Translations under genes and position numbers: made by a program
The notes under the pieces: model-generated
Database searches by the model: none
What the model was told of the DNA's origin: nothing
The model's input: the letters and a program-made list of their open reading frames with translations, nothing else
Assembly: GCF_006440775.1 (NCBI RefSeq)
Contig: NZ_VFTZ01000025.1
Location: forward strand, 24,375-88,374
Direction: 5' to 3'
Length of the DNA: 64,000 nt
From: Mesorhizobium sp. B2-7-2
GTDB lineage: Bacteria; Pseudomonadota; Alphaproteobacteria; Rhizobiales; Rhizobiaceae
Shown here: positions 50,779 through 61,653 of the stretch, in pieces
Layout: each line of letters begins with the position of its first letter
How positions within the stretch are numbered: position 1 is the first letter of the stretch

Positions 50779-50928
50779 TCAGGGGATGATCCCGAAAACG
50801 ACGGCGCCGGTGAACACGAAGGCAAGCGCAAAGACGAGATAGGCGAACGTGCCGCCATAGGCGGGCCTCCAGCTCTGGTCGGCGGCAAGCCTCTGGCCTT
50901 TGCGTTGGGCGTTCTGAATGTAGGACAT
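50779..50928 (-). CDS. 49-residue single-pass membrane protein
   Basis: ATG 50928 is preceded by GGAGG with good spacing and the frame closes with TGA at 50781-50779. The product starts MSYIQNAQRKGQRLAADQSW and has a basic N-terminal 20 residues and one hydrophobic C-terminal segment (about 28-47, FAYLVFALAFVFTGAVVFGIIP). The combination of strong ribosome site, positive-inside start and clear membrane segment supports a real gene. The AT-rich region 50940-51010 is likely its promoter. The family is not recognised. Confidence 0.65.
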   Translation of the reverse strand: MSYIQNAQRKGQRLAADQSWRPAYGGTFAYLVFALAFVFTGAVVFGIIP

Positions 50929-51224
50929 GATCGATCCTCCGTCGCGACCATTAATCTATAAAGATAGTAGACTTTGTCGATTGTTATTTTTGGGCGATTT
51001 CTGGAACAAGATTTTTATGCAAGGCCAATTCGGGGTTTTTCATACTCATCGCCGGGCGCGGTCTGGTGGCTTTCGGAACAGGGGCGATTTGGCCAAAACC
51101 GCTCGAACCGAGCTCCGGAGTGTTCGCGGGCAAACATCAATCGCTCGAGCGGCCTTAGCCGCCTCGCCCATGAATTGAGCTTCGTCAACGGCACGCAGGC
51201 TTTCCAAGGTCCGTGTTCTTCGTC

Positions 51225-51445
51225 CAGGGACGGCCAGGCGCCCTTCCTCTACCCCGTCGATCGGGGGAGAGGTGTCGAGCGCAGCTCGACGGACTGGGGT
51301 CGACCCTGGCGCGGCGCAGGAAGATTCGTGCGCCTGGGCCCATTTCAATATCCGTCGGCGGCGGTTGCAAGGTGGTTCCCCCACTCCGTCGCTGCTTCGC
51401 AGCACCACCTCTCCCCCCTCCGGAGGGAGAGGAAAGGGCGCCGAG
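51225..51445. repeat. Palindromic repeat downstream of the BMP-type permease gene
   Basis: The outer arms GGCGCCCTTCCTCTACCCCGTCGATCGGGGGAGAGG (from 51237) and CCTCTCCCCCCTCCGGAGGGAGAGGAAAGGGCGCC (to 51442) are imperfect inverted matches related to the inner palindrome at 38511-38625. The 526-bp gap 50929-51454 contains this, an AT-rich promoter-like stretch (50940-51010) and no supported gene. Confidence 0.6.
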
Positions 51446-51454
51446 TCCTACCGC

Positions 51455-52399
51455 CTACCGCTCCTCCCGCCGGAACGGCTTCAGCAGCGCCGAAGGCGCG
51501 ACCGCGCTGCGCGACATGAAGGCCATGGCGACGATGGTGAAGATGAAGGGCAGCATCAGGAAGGCTTCGTAGGGGATGTGGCCGAGGCCGCTCGCCTGCA
51601 TCCTGAGCTGCAGCGCATCGACGAAGGCAAAAAGCAGCGCCGCGCCCGCCGAGCGCCAGGGATCCCAGCGGCCGAACACGACTAGCGCGATCGCCACCCA
51701 GCCACGCCCGGATACGACGCCGAAGGTGAAGGCGTTGAACTGCGCCATGGTGAGGAAGGCGCCGGCAAGGCCCATCAGCGCGCCGCCGAGGATCACCGCC
51801 TGGAAGCGCGTGGCGATCACGCTGACGCCGGCCGAATCTGCCGCGCGCGGATTCTCGCCGACCATGCGCACCGACAGCCCCCATGGCGTGCGGTAGAGCA
51901 CGAAGGCGGCGAGCGGAACGGCGATGATCGCCATATAAACCAGCGTGAACTGGCTGAACACGGCCGGGCCGAGGATCGGAATGTCCGAGAGCAGCGGGAT
52001 CGGCACCGTCTTGAAGCCGTCGATGCTCGGCGGCACCGATTGTTGGCCGAAGATCAGCCGGTAGAGGAAATAGGCAAGGCCGGATGAGAACAGCGTCACG
52101 CCGATGCCGCAGACATGCTGGCTGAGGCCCAGTGCCACCGTGAACAGCGCATGCAGCGCGCCCATCAGCGCCCCGACCAGCACGGCCACCAGCACGCCCA
52201 GCCAAAGGCTGCCGCTGAGGCTCGCGGCGGTGAATCCGGCCATCGCCGACAGCAGCATGATGCCTTCGATGCCGAGATTGAGCACGCCGGCGCGCTCGGA
52301 AAACATTTCGCCGAGCGTTGCGAAAGCAAGCGGCGTGGCGATGCGGATGATGGCGGCGAGAAAGCCTACCTGGAAAATCTGCTCGAACACCGCGCTCAT
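51455..52399 (-). CDS. BMP-type ABC transporter permease 2 (nucleoside importer-like)
   Basis: The protein has 314 aa from ATG 52399. It is an integral membrane protein with the BPD_transp_2 pattern (ATPLAFATLGEMFSERAGVLNLGIEGIMLLSAMAGF near residue 22 and VGENPRAADSAGVSVIATRFQAVILGGALMGLAGAFLTM near residue 185). It resembles the NupQ/YufQ group of purine nucleoside importers. It overlaps the partner permease by 4 bp. Confidence 0.9.
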   Translation of the reverse strand: MSAVFEQIFQVGFLAAIIRIATPLAFATLGEMFSERAGVLNLGIEGIMLLSAMAGFTAASLSGSLWLGVLVAVLVGALMGALHALFTVALGLSQHVCGIGVTLFSSGLAYFLYRLIFGQQSVPPSIDGFKTVPIPLLSDIPILGPAVFSQFTLVYMAIIAVPLAAFVLYRTPWGLSVRMVGENPRAADSAGVSVIATRFQAVILGGALMGLAGAFLTMAQFNAFTFGVVSGRGWVAIALVVFGRWDPWRSAGAALLFAFVDALQLRMQASGLGHIPYEAFLMLPFIFTIVAMAFMSRSAVAPSALLKPFRREER

Positions 52400-53451
52400 G
52401 TTTGGGCCCCCACGCGGCGGATGCGGTAGGCGGTGAACAGCAGCGCCACCAGCATCGCAAGCAGCGCCGTGCCTTGGATGACGTCGCTTAGGAAAGCCGG
52501 CACGCCGGTCGCGCGCGACATCGCCTCGGCGCCGGTCATGACGGCGGCCAGGAAGATCGCCGCCGGCACCACGCCGAGCGGGTTGAGCCTGGCAAGCATC
52601 GCGACGACGATGCCGGAATAGCCGTAACCCGGCGAGATGTCGCTCATCACCTGGAAGTGGACGCCGCCGACCTCGCCGACGCCGGCCAGCCCGGCCAGCG
52701 CGCCCGAGAGCAGCGCGGTGGAAAGCAGCACGCGCTGGACATTGATGCCGCCATAGCGCGCGGCTTCCGGGTTCTCGCCGGTGACGCGGATGCGGAAGCC
52801 AAGTGTGGTGCGCGCGATCAGGAACCAGCAAAGGGGTGCGGCGATCAGCGCCACGACCACGCCGAGATGCAGCCTCGTGCCCTCGACCAGCACCGGGAAA
52901 TTGGCCGAGTCCTCGATCGGCGGCGAGATCGGATAGCCGGAGAAGGTGTCCTTCCACGGCCCCTCGATCAGCGCCATCAGCGCGTAATAGATGACCGAGT
53001 TGAGCAGCAGCGAGCTGACCACGTCGTCGACCTTGAATTTGACGCGCAATGTCGCCGGCACCAGCGCGACGAGAGCGCCGGCGGCGGCGCCTACAAGGGC
53101 CATCAGCAGCATGGCGAGGTAGCCCGGCATCGGGATGGCGCCGACAAAGCAGCTTGCCACCGCGCCGGCGAGCAGCTGGCCCTCGGCGCCGATGTTCCAG
53201 AATTTGGCGCGGAAGGCGATCGCCACCGCCAGGCCGGTGAAGATCATCGGGGCGGCGCGCACCAGCGTCTCGGTGATGGCGTAGCTGTCGCCGAGGGATG
53301 CAGACAGCATCACGCCATAGGCCTCGATCACGCCGGCGCCTGCAATCGCGATGAGGCCGCTGCACAGGATTAGTGTGGCGGCGATGGCGACCAGCGGCAG
53401 GGCGAGATTGAACCAGGCGGGCGTCGACGTGCGGGCTTCGAGGCGAAACAT
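52396..53451 (-). CDS. BMP-type ABC transporter permease 1
   Basis: The 351-aa protein has about ten membrane segments and the motifs FTGLAVAIAFRAKFWNIGAEGQLLAGAVA (near residue 70) and GINVQRVLLSTALLSGALAGLAGVGEVGG near residue 230. This is the NupP/YufP-like partner. Its start overlaps the ATPase stop by one base. Confidence 0.9.
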   Translation of the reverse strand: MFRLEARTSTPAWFNLALPLVAIAATLILCSGLIAIAGAGVIEAYGVMLSASLGDSYAITETLVRAAPMIFTGLAVAIAFRAKFWNIGAEGQLLAGAVASCFVGAIPMPGYLAMLLMALVGAAAGALVALVPATLRVKFKVDDVVSSLLLNSVIYYALMALIEGPWKDTFSGYPISPPIEDSANFPVLVEGTRLHLGVVVALIAAPLCWFLIARTTLGFRIRVTGENPEAARYGGINVQRVLLSTALLSGALAGLAGVGEVGGVHFQVMSDISPGYGYSGIVVAMLARLNPLGVVPAAIFLAAVMTGAEAMSRATGVPAFLSDVIQGTALLAMLVALLFTAYRIRRVGAQT

Positions 53452-54962
53452 CAGGCGCGGCCCTCCGCGCCAGTCATCATCAGGCCGAGCCTTGCGACGG
53501 TGGCATCCGCGCTGGGAAGCGTGCCCGCGATGCGGCCCTCATACATCACGGCGATGCGGTCCGAGAGCATCAGCAGTTCCTCGAGGTCCTCGCCGATGAC
53601 GATGATGCCGCAGCCCTTGGCGCGCATGGCCAGGAATTTCTCGTGGATGAAGCGGGCAGCGCCGATGTCGAGGCCGCGCGTCGGCTGCGAGACGATCAGC
53701 ACCTTGGGGTCGAAGGCGAGCTCGCGCGCGAGAAGCGCCTTCTGCAAATTGCCGCCGGACAGCGCGCCGGCGCGCACCATCGGTCCGGGACAGCGTATGT
53801 CATAGGCCTTGATCTGTTGCTCGGCAAAGGCGCGGATGGCGGCGGGATTGAGCAATCCTTTGCGGCTGAAGGCCTCGGTGCCGATACGCGGCAGCACCAT
53901 GGAGTCGGCTAAAGGCAAATTGGTGACGAGGCCGGTTGTCATCCGGTCTTCCGGGATGCGGCCGAGCCCGAGCGCCTGCAGCTCGCGCGGCGAAAATTGC
54001 GTCACCGCTTTGCCGGCTATCATCATGGTGCCAGCCCTCGGCGGTAGCATGCCGGAAATGACGTCGGCCAGCGCCCGCTGGCCGTTGCCGGAAACGCCGG
54101 CGATGCCTAGGATTTCGCCCGCGCGGACGAAAAGCGAGATCTCGCGCAGCGGCGTGCCGGCGTGGGCGGAGGTGGATATGCCGTCGAGCGTCAGCACGGA
54201 AGCACCGGGCGTCGAAGCCTGCTTGACCGGCGGCACGATTTCGTGGCCGCACATCAGCTTGGCCATTTCCGCCGATGTGGTGCTTGCCGGATGGTCGACG
54301 CGGCCGGCGACCTTGCCGTGGCGCAGCACGACGCAGCGATGGGTGAGGGCCCTGACTTCGTTGAGCTTGTGCGAGATGAAGATGATGCCGAGCCCTTGCG
54401 CCGCCATCGAGCGCAAGGCAGCGAAAAGGCCATCGACCTCCGAAGGCGCCAGCACCGCCGTCGGCTCGTCGAGGATCAAAAGCTTGGCGCCGCGAAACAG
54501 CGCCTTGATGATCTCCAGCCGCTGCTGCTCGCCGACCGACAGCGTCGACACCGGCAGGTTCGGATCGAGGCTTAGCCCATATTGCCGGCTGATTTCGGTG
54601 AGCCGGGTAAGCCCGCGAGCACGATCGATGCGGCCGGACTTGCCGGGAATGCCGATCAGGAGGTTCTCCAGCACCGTGAGGCGCGGCGCGAGGTGAAAAT
54701 GCTGGTGCACCATGCCGATACCGGCGGCCAGGGCGTCGGCGGAATTGTGGATGGCAATCGGCCTGCCTTCGACCAGGATTTCGCCCGCATCCGGCGCATA
54801 GGCGCCAAACAGCACGTTCATCAGCGTCGTCTTGCCGGCGCCGTTCTCGCCCAAAAGGCCGAGGATCTCGCCAGGGGCCACGCTGAGATCAACGGCCTCG
54901 TTCGCCTTGACGGCGCCGAAGCTCTTGGTGATGCCGCGCATTTCGATGAGTGGGGCGGACAA
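53451..54962 (-). CDS. BMP-type ABC transporter duplicated ATPase (NupO/YufO-like)
   Basis: The protein has 503 aa from TTG 54962, which has AGGGAG upstream; ATG 54941 is an alternative. The first half has GENGAGKTTLMN, a QHFHLAP Q-loop, the signature LSVGEQQRLEI and LLILDEPTAVLAP. The second has GVSGNGQRALADVISG, LSGGNLQKALLAREL and LIVSQPTRGLDIGA. Walker A is degenerate in the second half, as usual. A long palindromic repeat separates it from the binding-protein gene. Confidence 0.9.
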   Translation of the reverse strand: MSAPLIEMRGITKSFGAVKANEAVDLSVAPGEILGLLGENGAGKTTLMNVLFGAYAPDAGEILVEGRPIAIHNSADALAAGIGMVHQHFHLAPRLTVLENLLIGIPGKSGRIDRARGLTRLTEISRQYGLSLDPNLPVSTLSVGEQQRLEIIKALFRGAKLLILDEPTAVLAPSEVDGLFAALRSMAAQGLGIIFISHKLNEVRALTHRCVVLRHGKVAGRVDHPASTTSAEMAKLMCGHEIVPPVKQASTPGASVLTLDGISTSAHAGTPLREISLFVRAGEILGIAGVSGNGQRALADVISGMLPPRAGTMMIAGKAVTQFSPRELQALGLGRIPEDRMTTGLVTNLPLADSMVLPRIGTEAFSRKGLLNPAAIRAFAEQQIKAYDIRCPGPMVRAGALSGGNLQKALLARELAFDPKVLIVSQPTRGLDIGAARFIHEKFLAMRAKGCGIIVIGEDLEELLMLSDRIAVMYEGRIAGTLPSADATVARLGLMMTGAEGRA

Positions 54963-55011
54963 GGGTGCTCCCTGACTTGCGATCCGGCTAACCGCCGAGG
55001 GCAGCGCTGCA

Positions 55012-55169
55012 CCCCCCTCTGGCCTGCCGGCCATCTCCCCCTCAAGGGGGGAGATTGAATGTCGCGGCGGCCTTCGCCAACTTTCAACGATGAAAGAATC
55101 GAACGCCGTCGACGAAACTGCCAATCTCCCCCCTTGAGGGGGAGATGTCCGGCAGGACAGAGAGGGGGG
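55012..55169. repeat. Long palindromic repeat (CCCCCTCTC family) inside the BMP operon
   Basis: The left arm CCCCCCTCTGGCCTGCCGGCCATCTCCCCCTC and the right arm GAGGGGGAGATGTCCGGCAGGACAGAGAGGGGGG are inverted, and each ends with a GGGGGGAGATT-type inner hairpin. It lies between the binding-protein stop and the ATPase start of one operon and so would be transcribed into a strong hairpin. Confidence 0.75.
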
Positions 55170-55188
55170 CCTCGCGCCGCCCCATGCG

Positions 55189-56214
55189 TCAATCCGAAAC
55201 CGGCGTGTTCTCGTCGACGTCGACGCGGAAATTGCCTTCGAGGATCTCGGCCTTCTTCTTCTCGACCAGGTCCTTGACGTCCGCCGGCAGCGTTTTGTCG
55301 AACTTGTGGAAGGGCGCCAGATAGGAGCCGCCCTTGGCCATGCGCGAGAAATCGCCATAGTCTTGCGCGGTGAAGACGCCGGCCTTGACCAGCTTGATCG
55401 CCTGCTCGACCGTCGGATACATGTCCCACACCGGGCCGGTGATGACCGTATCCGGCCCGAGGCTGGACTGGTCGGACATGTTGGAGATGGCAAAAATCTT
55501 CTTCTCGACCGCCGCCTCGATGACGCCGAAACGCTCGGCATAGATGACGTCGACGCCGGCATCGATCTGCGCCACGGCCGCTTCCTTGGCCTTGGGCGGA
55601 TCGAAGAAGGAGCCGATGAAGGCGACCTTCTTCTTGACGTTCGGGTTGACCTCCTTGGCGCCGGCGAAGAAAGCGTTGACCAGCCGGTTCACTTCCGGAA
55701 TGCCCATCGCCGCGACGGCGCCCACCGTGCCCGACTTCGACATCTTTCCGGCGATCATGCCGGAGAGATAGGCGGGCTCGTGAATCCAGTTGTCGAAGAC
55801 GCCGAAATTGGGCTCGGCCGGACCGGCGCCCGAGCCGAACAGCCACGCCGTCTTCGGGAATTGCTTGGCCGTGCGGCGCGACTCGCGCTCGGCGGCGAAG
55901 GCGTCGCCGAGCACCAGCTGGTACCCCCCTTGAGCATATTCGCGCATCACGCGGCTGAAGTCGGCGGTCTGCACCTTTTCCGACCATTTGTATTCGATGC
56001 CCAGCTCCTTCTCCGCCTTCTGCAGGGCGACATGGATCTGGTTGTCCCACGGCTCCTCGATCGGCGTGGCGAAGATCGCCGCCACCTTCAGCTTCTTGTC
56101 CTTGGCAAAGGCCGCGCCGGGCAGCACGGTGGCCGCGAGGCCGAGCGCGCCGAGTTCCAGCACGTTGCGCCGCGACAGGCCGGCGCGTTGCGTTTTGCTA
56201 CGTTCGTTTTCCAT
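55189..56214 (-). CDS. BMP-family ABC transporter substrate-binding protein
   Basis: The protein has 341 aa from ATG 56214 (GAGGGGC upstream). The N-terminus is Tat-like (GLSRRNVLELGALGLAATVLPGAAFA). The mature part is a BMP/PnrA lipoprotein-type fold: KLKVAAIFATPIEEPWDNQIHVALQKAEKEL, YQLVLGDAFAAERESRRTAKQFPKTAWLFGSG and VGAVAAMGIPEVNRLVNAFFAGAKEVNP. BMP proteins bind nucleosides. Placing the binding protein first in the operon matches the usual order. Confidence 0.9.
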   Translation of the reverse strand: MENERSKTQRAGLSRRNVLELGALGLAATVLPGAAFAKDKKLKVAAIFATPIEEPWDNQIHVALQKAEKELGIEYKWSEKVQTADFSRVMREYAQGGYQLVLGDAFAAERESRRTAKQFPKTAWLFGSGAGPAEPNFGVFDNWIHEPAYLSGMIAGKMSKSGTVGAVAAMGIPEVNRLVNAFFAGAKEVNPNVKKKVAFIGSFFDPPKAKEAAVAQIDAGVDVIYAERFGVIEAAVEKKIFAISNMSDQSSLGPDTVITGPVWDMYPTVEQAIKLVKAGVFTAQDYGDFSRMAKGGSYLAPFHKFDKTLPADVKDLVEKKKAEILEGNFRVDVDENTPVSD

Positions 56215-56362
56215 TGAAGTGCCCCTCTGTTCGACGGCCGTGTCGAGCCGGCTGTTCAAAAATGTTAGACGAGAGACTATGGAACGGCGCCTGAGATTTG
56301 TCCACATGGTCAAATTTGGTGGATAGGGACAGTGCGAGGCTGGAAGCGCTGGCGGGACAGCG

Positions 56363-56518
56363 CCCCCCTCTGGCTGCCGGCCATCTCCCCCACAAGGGGG
56401 GAGATCAGCAGCGGGGTCGACGGCACTCTACTCTGTAATGGTGGTGGTTGGCGAAAGCCGGCGCGACATCCAATCTCCCCCCTCGTGGGGGAGATGGCCG
56501 GCAGGCCAGAGGGGGGCG
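56363..56518. repeat. Long palindromic repeat (CCCCCTCTC family) upstream of the BMP operon
   Basis: CCCCCTCTGGCTGCCGGCCATCTCCCCCACAAGGGGGGAGAT and its inverted partner ATCTCCCCCCTCGTGGGGGAGATGGCCGGCAGGCCAGAGGGGG flank a spacer. It fills most of the 327-bp gap 56215-56541 between the FadJ-like gene and the binding-protein gene; no gene was found there. Confidence 0.75.
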
Positions 56519-56541
56519 CGAAGGATCGCGGCTTCTTGGCC

Positions 56542-58608
<2,067 letters not shown>

Positions 58609-58709
58609 GCGGACCTCCCGAGACCGGCTGCGATCGCGCAAGGGTTTACTAGGCAGCGAGGCGAATGGGAACCCGATGCGGCTCTGGCCCTATGGTTGGC
58701 GAGGCCCGG

Positions 58710-59300
58710 TTAATTGTCGACCCGGCCGAAGGGCGGCACGTTGCCGATCACCTCGCGCTTGTCCTTGCCGCAGGCGAAGGTCTTCGCCTTTTCGTCGGCG
58801 AGCTTGCGCGCCTGGGCGTTGGCCTGCGGATTGCCGGTGGCCAAAACCAGGCCGATCGTGCAGCCCTGGTGCTCTTCCGGTTGCGCGACCTTGGCGACGA
58901 CCAGCACATCGGTCGATTTCTTTTCGTCCTCGGGGTTGCTGACGGAGCGGCGGTGGATGGCGGCGAAGGGGATGACGACGTCGCCATTGGTCTCGATGCG
59001 CCACTCGACTTTCGGTCCGGAGCCGTTGAAGGCGGTGAAGCTCTCCCAGACCGCGGTCATGTCGTCGGACGGAAAGCCGTAATAGACGGATTCGCGCGCG
59101 TCGTCGTAGCCGATCAGCACCGGGTAGCCGCGATAGCCTGAGCAGACGAGGCTCGCCCAGTCGCCGTCGCCTTCCCCAGCTTGCGCATAGGTCACGCAGT
59201 CCTTCTTCGAGTCGAGATCGGTATAGGCGCTGGAGATGTCGCCGGCCTGGGCCGCCTGGCAGAAACCGGCGAGGGCAAGCGGGATCAGAAGAACGCGCAT
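58710..59300 (-). CDS. Exported hypothetical protein
   Basis: The protein has 196 aa from ATG 59300 (GGAGTTG upstream). The signal peptide is about residues 1-19 (LLIPLALAGFCQAAQA). The mature part has DCVTYAQAGEGDGDWASLVCSGYRGYPVLIGYDDARESVYYG, with paired cysteines, and a second Cys pair in HQGCTIG and TFACGKDKR. No family is recognised. It is likely periplasmic with disulphides. Confidence 0.72.
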   Translation of the reverse strand: MRVLLIPLALAGFCQAAQAGDISSAYTDLDSKKDCVTYAQAGEGDGDWASLVCSGYRGYPVLIGYDDARESVYYGFPSDDMTAVWESFTAFNGSGPKVEWRIETNGDVVIPFAAIHRRSVSNPEDEKKSTDVLVVAKVAQPEEHQGCTIGLVLATGNPQANAQARKLADEKAKTFACGKDKREVIGNVPPFGRVDN

Positions 59301-59344
59301 TACTGGCAACTCCGTTCGAGCTGCCGGAAGCGTAACGTCAATCG

Positions 59345-59953
59345 CTATTTCTTCAAGCTGGCTTCGATCAAGAGATCGGCGTTGCGGGCGACCGCCGCCG
59401 CCGGTCCGCCCAGGCCAAACAGCTGGCCGCTGATATAGGCGCCTTCGATGAGCAGCAGCAGGCCGTCACCCAGCGTATCGGAATCGGCGGCGCCCATTGC
59501 GGCGGCCATGGCGCGCAGGCGTCGGCGCAATTCGACCTTGTTGTTCTCGCTCACCACCCGCGCCGGATGGCCGCGCTCGGGATATTCCACCGCGGCGTTG
59601 GTCATGCCGCAACCGCGATAGTCCGGCTTTTGCGTGCGTTTGCCGACGCGGGTCAGGAAGGCGATGATCTGCGCGCGCGGATCGCCCGGATGCGCGTCGA
59701 CGGCCTCGTCGAAGCGTTCCCAGAATTCGAGGTCATATTTGCGCAGATAGGAGGCGGCGAGCTCATCCTTGGACGGGAAGCTGCGGTAGAGGCTCGGCTT
59801 GGTGACGCCGGCACGCCTGACGATCTCGTCGACGCCGATCGCCCTTATGCCCTCGCGGTAAAAGAGGTCGCGCGCCACGTCCAGGATCTTGTCCGCCGCC
59901 CGGGGAGCAGGGAGCTCGCTGATCGATGCTTCAATTTTATTGTCGGATGGCAT
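59345..59953 (-). CDS. TetR-family transcriptional regulator
   Basis: The 202-aa protein has an N-terminal HTH ILDVARDLFYREGIRAIGVDEIVRRAGVTKPSLYRSFPSKDELAASYL (about residues 22-70) and an all-helical C-terminal ligand domain. It faces the MFS gene and shares the operator region 59974-60032, so it probably represses both genes. The ligand is unknown. Confidence 0.9.
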   Translation of the reverse strand: MPSDNKIEASISELPAPRAADKILDVARDLFYREGIRAIGVDEIVRRAGVTKPSLYRSFPSKDELAASYLRKYDLEFWERFDEAVDAHPGDPRAQIIAFLTRVGKRTQKPDYRGCGMTNAAVEYPERGHPARVVSENNKVELRRRLRAMAAAMGAADSDTLGDGLLLLIEGAYISGQLFGLGGPAAAVARNADLLIEASLKK

Positions 59954-59973
59954 TCAAACAACTCGCTTGACAA

Positions 59974-60032
59974 TGTTACTGACCGGTACGTATGTATGGC
60001 TTCAGTCCATTGCAACGTACCGGTCAGTAACA
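59974..60032. promoter_or_regulatory. Duplicated TetR operator in the divergent promoter
   Basis: TGTTACTGACCGGTACGT (59974-59991) is repeated as a perfect inverted copy, ACGTACCGGTCAGTAACA (60015-60032), separated by 23 bp. Each half carries an internal ACCGGT dyad, so each can be a TetR-type site. The right copy touches the MFS start codon and the left lies 20 bp from the tetR start, a position suited to simultaneous control. Confidence 0.8.
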
Positions 60033-61315
60033 TGATAATCCAGTCCCGTCCGTTTGGCCAGCGCTACGCATTCGTCGTCGTTGCCGTCATTTTCCTGTGC
60101 CTGCTGATCGCGGCGGGGCTCCGTTCGGCGCCCTCGGTGATGATGGTGCCGCTGGAGGAAAGCTTCGGCTGGCATCGCGACGTAACGTCCTGGGCCGCCA
60201 GCGTCGGCATCCTGCTTTACGGGCTGACCGGTCCGTTCGCTGCCGCGCTGATGGAACGCATTGGGCTGCGCCGCACGCTGCTCGGCTCGCTGCTGGTGAT
60301 GTCGGGATCGACCGCGCTCAGCCTGTTCATGACTGAGCCATGGCATCTTTTCATCACCTGGGGCGTGTTTTCCGGCATCGGTTCGGGCGCGGTGGCGAGC
60401 GTGCTCGGCGCCACCATCGTCAACCGCTGGTTCAAGACCAATCGCGGCCTGATGATGGGCCTGATGTCGGCCTCAAGCGCCACCGGCATGCTGGTGTTCC
60501 TGCCGCTCATCGCCTCGCTGGCGCAGAGCGGGGGCTGGAAGCCGGTGGCGATCGCCGTGGCGCTGGCCACCGCCGCGCTGATCCCGTTCGTCTTGCTGCT
60601 GGTGCCGGAGCTCCCGGCTTCGATCGGGCAGGTGCGCTACGGCGCCGATGCCGGCGACGTGCCGCCGGTGTCGCCTGCATCGCAGGGCAATTTCCTGGCG
60701 CACACGCTGAACACGCTGCGCCGCGCGGCGGGCACGCGGGTGTTCTGGTATCTGTTCGCCACCTTCTTCGTCTGCGGCTTCACCACCAATGGTCTCGTCG
60801 GCACGCATCTCATCGCATTCTGCGGCGATATGGGCATTGGCGAGGTGCAGGCGGCCGGGCTGTTGTCGATGATGGGCATTTTCGACCTGATCGGCACGAC
60901 ATTGTCCGGCTGGCTCACCGACCGCTTCGATCCGCGCAAGCTGCTCGGCGTCTATTACGCGGTGCGTGGGCTGTCACTGATCTACCTGCCCTATTCCGGC
61001 TTCTCCGCGACCAGCCTGGTCATCTTCGCCGTGCTCTACGGGCTCGACTGGATCGCCACCGTGCCGCCGACGCTGAGGCTTGCCAACGAGGCGTTCGGCG
61101 ACCGCAGCGGACCGATCGTGTTCGGCTGGATCGTCGCCGGCCACCAGGTGGGCGCCGCGGCCGCCGCCGCCTTCGGCGGCACGATGCGCGAGCTGCAGGG
61201 CAATTACGAGCTGGCCTTCCTGATTGCCGGCATGACGGGTATCGCGGCGGCTTGTATTTCGCTGCTGATCAATACGAGCAGGCCGGCGTTCGAGCCGGAA
61301 CCGCAGGCGGCTTGA
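60032..61315 (+). CDS. MFS transporter, candidate target of the divergent TetR
   Basis: The protein has 427 aa from ATG 60032; the frame is open far upstream across the TetR gene, but ATG 60032 is the only start that respects the operator. It has about 12 membrane segments and a long motif DRFDPRKLLGVYYAVRGLS typical of the MFS loop. The opening RYAFVVVAVIFLCLLIAAGLRSAPSVMMVPLEESFGW is the type seen in monocarboxylate/oxalate-like MFS proteins. Its regulation by the TetR suggests efflux or uptake of the TetR ligand. Confidence 0.85.
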   Translation: MIIQSRPFGQRYAFVVVAVIFLCLLIAAGLRSAPSVMMVPLEESFGWHRDVTSWAASVGILLYGLTGPFAAALMERIGLRRTLLGSLLVMSGSTALSLFMTEPWHLFITWGVFSGIGSGAVASVLGATIVNRWFKTNRGLMMGLMSASSATGMLVFLPLIASLAQSGGWKPVAIAVALATAALIPFVLLLVPELPASIGQVRYGADAGDVPPVSPASQGNFLAHTLNTLRRAAGTRVFWYLFATFFVCGFTTNGLVGTHLIAFCGDMGIGEVQAAGLLSMMGIFDLIGTTLSGWLTDRFDPRKLLGVYYAVRGLSLIYLPYSGFSATSLVIFAVLYGLDWIATVPPTLRLANEAFGDRSGPIVFGWIVAGHQVGAAAAAAFGGTMRELQGNYELAFLIAGMTGIAAACISLLINTSRPAFEPEPQAA

Positions 61316-61326
61316 GGCGCGACTTT

Positions 61327-61553
61327 TCCTTCTCCCCTTGTGGGAGAAGGTGGCCGCGAAGCGGCCGGATGAGGGGTGCTCCAGGGAAAGCCAACGTCTC
61401 ACTCCGCTGGAATACCCCTCATCCGTCTCGGCGCTGCGCGCCGATCCACCACCCGGCCCTTCGCAGGCTCAGGGCGTTCGAAGCTCGAAAAGCCAAGCAA
61501 TTGGCTTTTCGTCCGCTAACGCGGACCGCTTCTCACCCCACAAGGGGAGAAGG
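61327..61553. repeat. Palindromic repeat (CTTCTCCCCTTGTGGGAGAAGG family), copy 2
   Basis: CCTTCTCCCCTTGTGGGAGAAGG at the left, GATGAGGGGTGCTCCAG / CTGGAATACCCCTCATC inside, and CACAAGGGGAGAAGG at the right match the 30597 copy. Between them is an extra hairpin with AGCCAAGCAATTGGCTTTT (61490-61508). It fills the 338-bp gap 61316-61653 between the MFS and phoD genes; no gene was found there. Confidence 0.75.
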
Positions 61554-61653
61554 AAGATGTCGACTGTTATCAAAACTTCATGGTTCCGATATGCGCCTGA
61601 AACATTGAGGCGAGAGCTTGGCGGTCCCGCTCAATGCCATCCCGGAGACAGCC

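Noticed and set aside
50974..51519. Open frame of 181 codons downstream of the 49-aa protein gene
   Set aside because: Its second half is translated palindromic repeat and it has no recognisable start region.
59567..60031. 155-codon N-terminal extension of the MFS gene across tetR
   Set aside because: It overlaps the TetR gene on the opposite strand and the operator. ATG 60032 begins at the first membrane segment.
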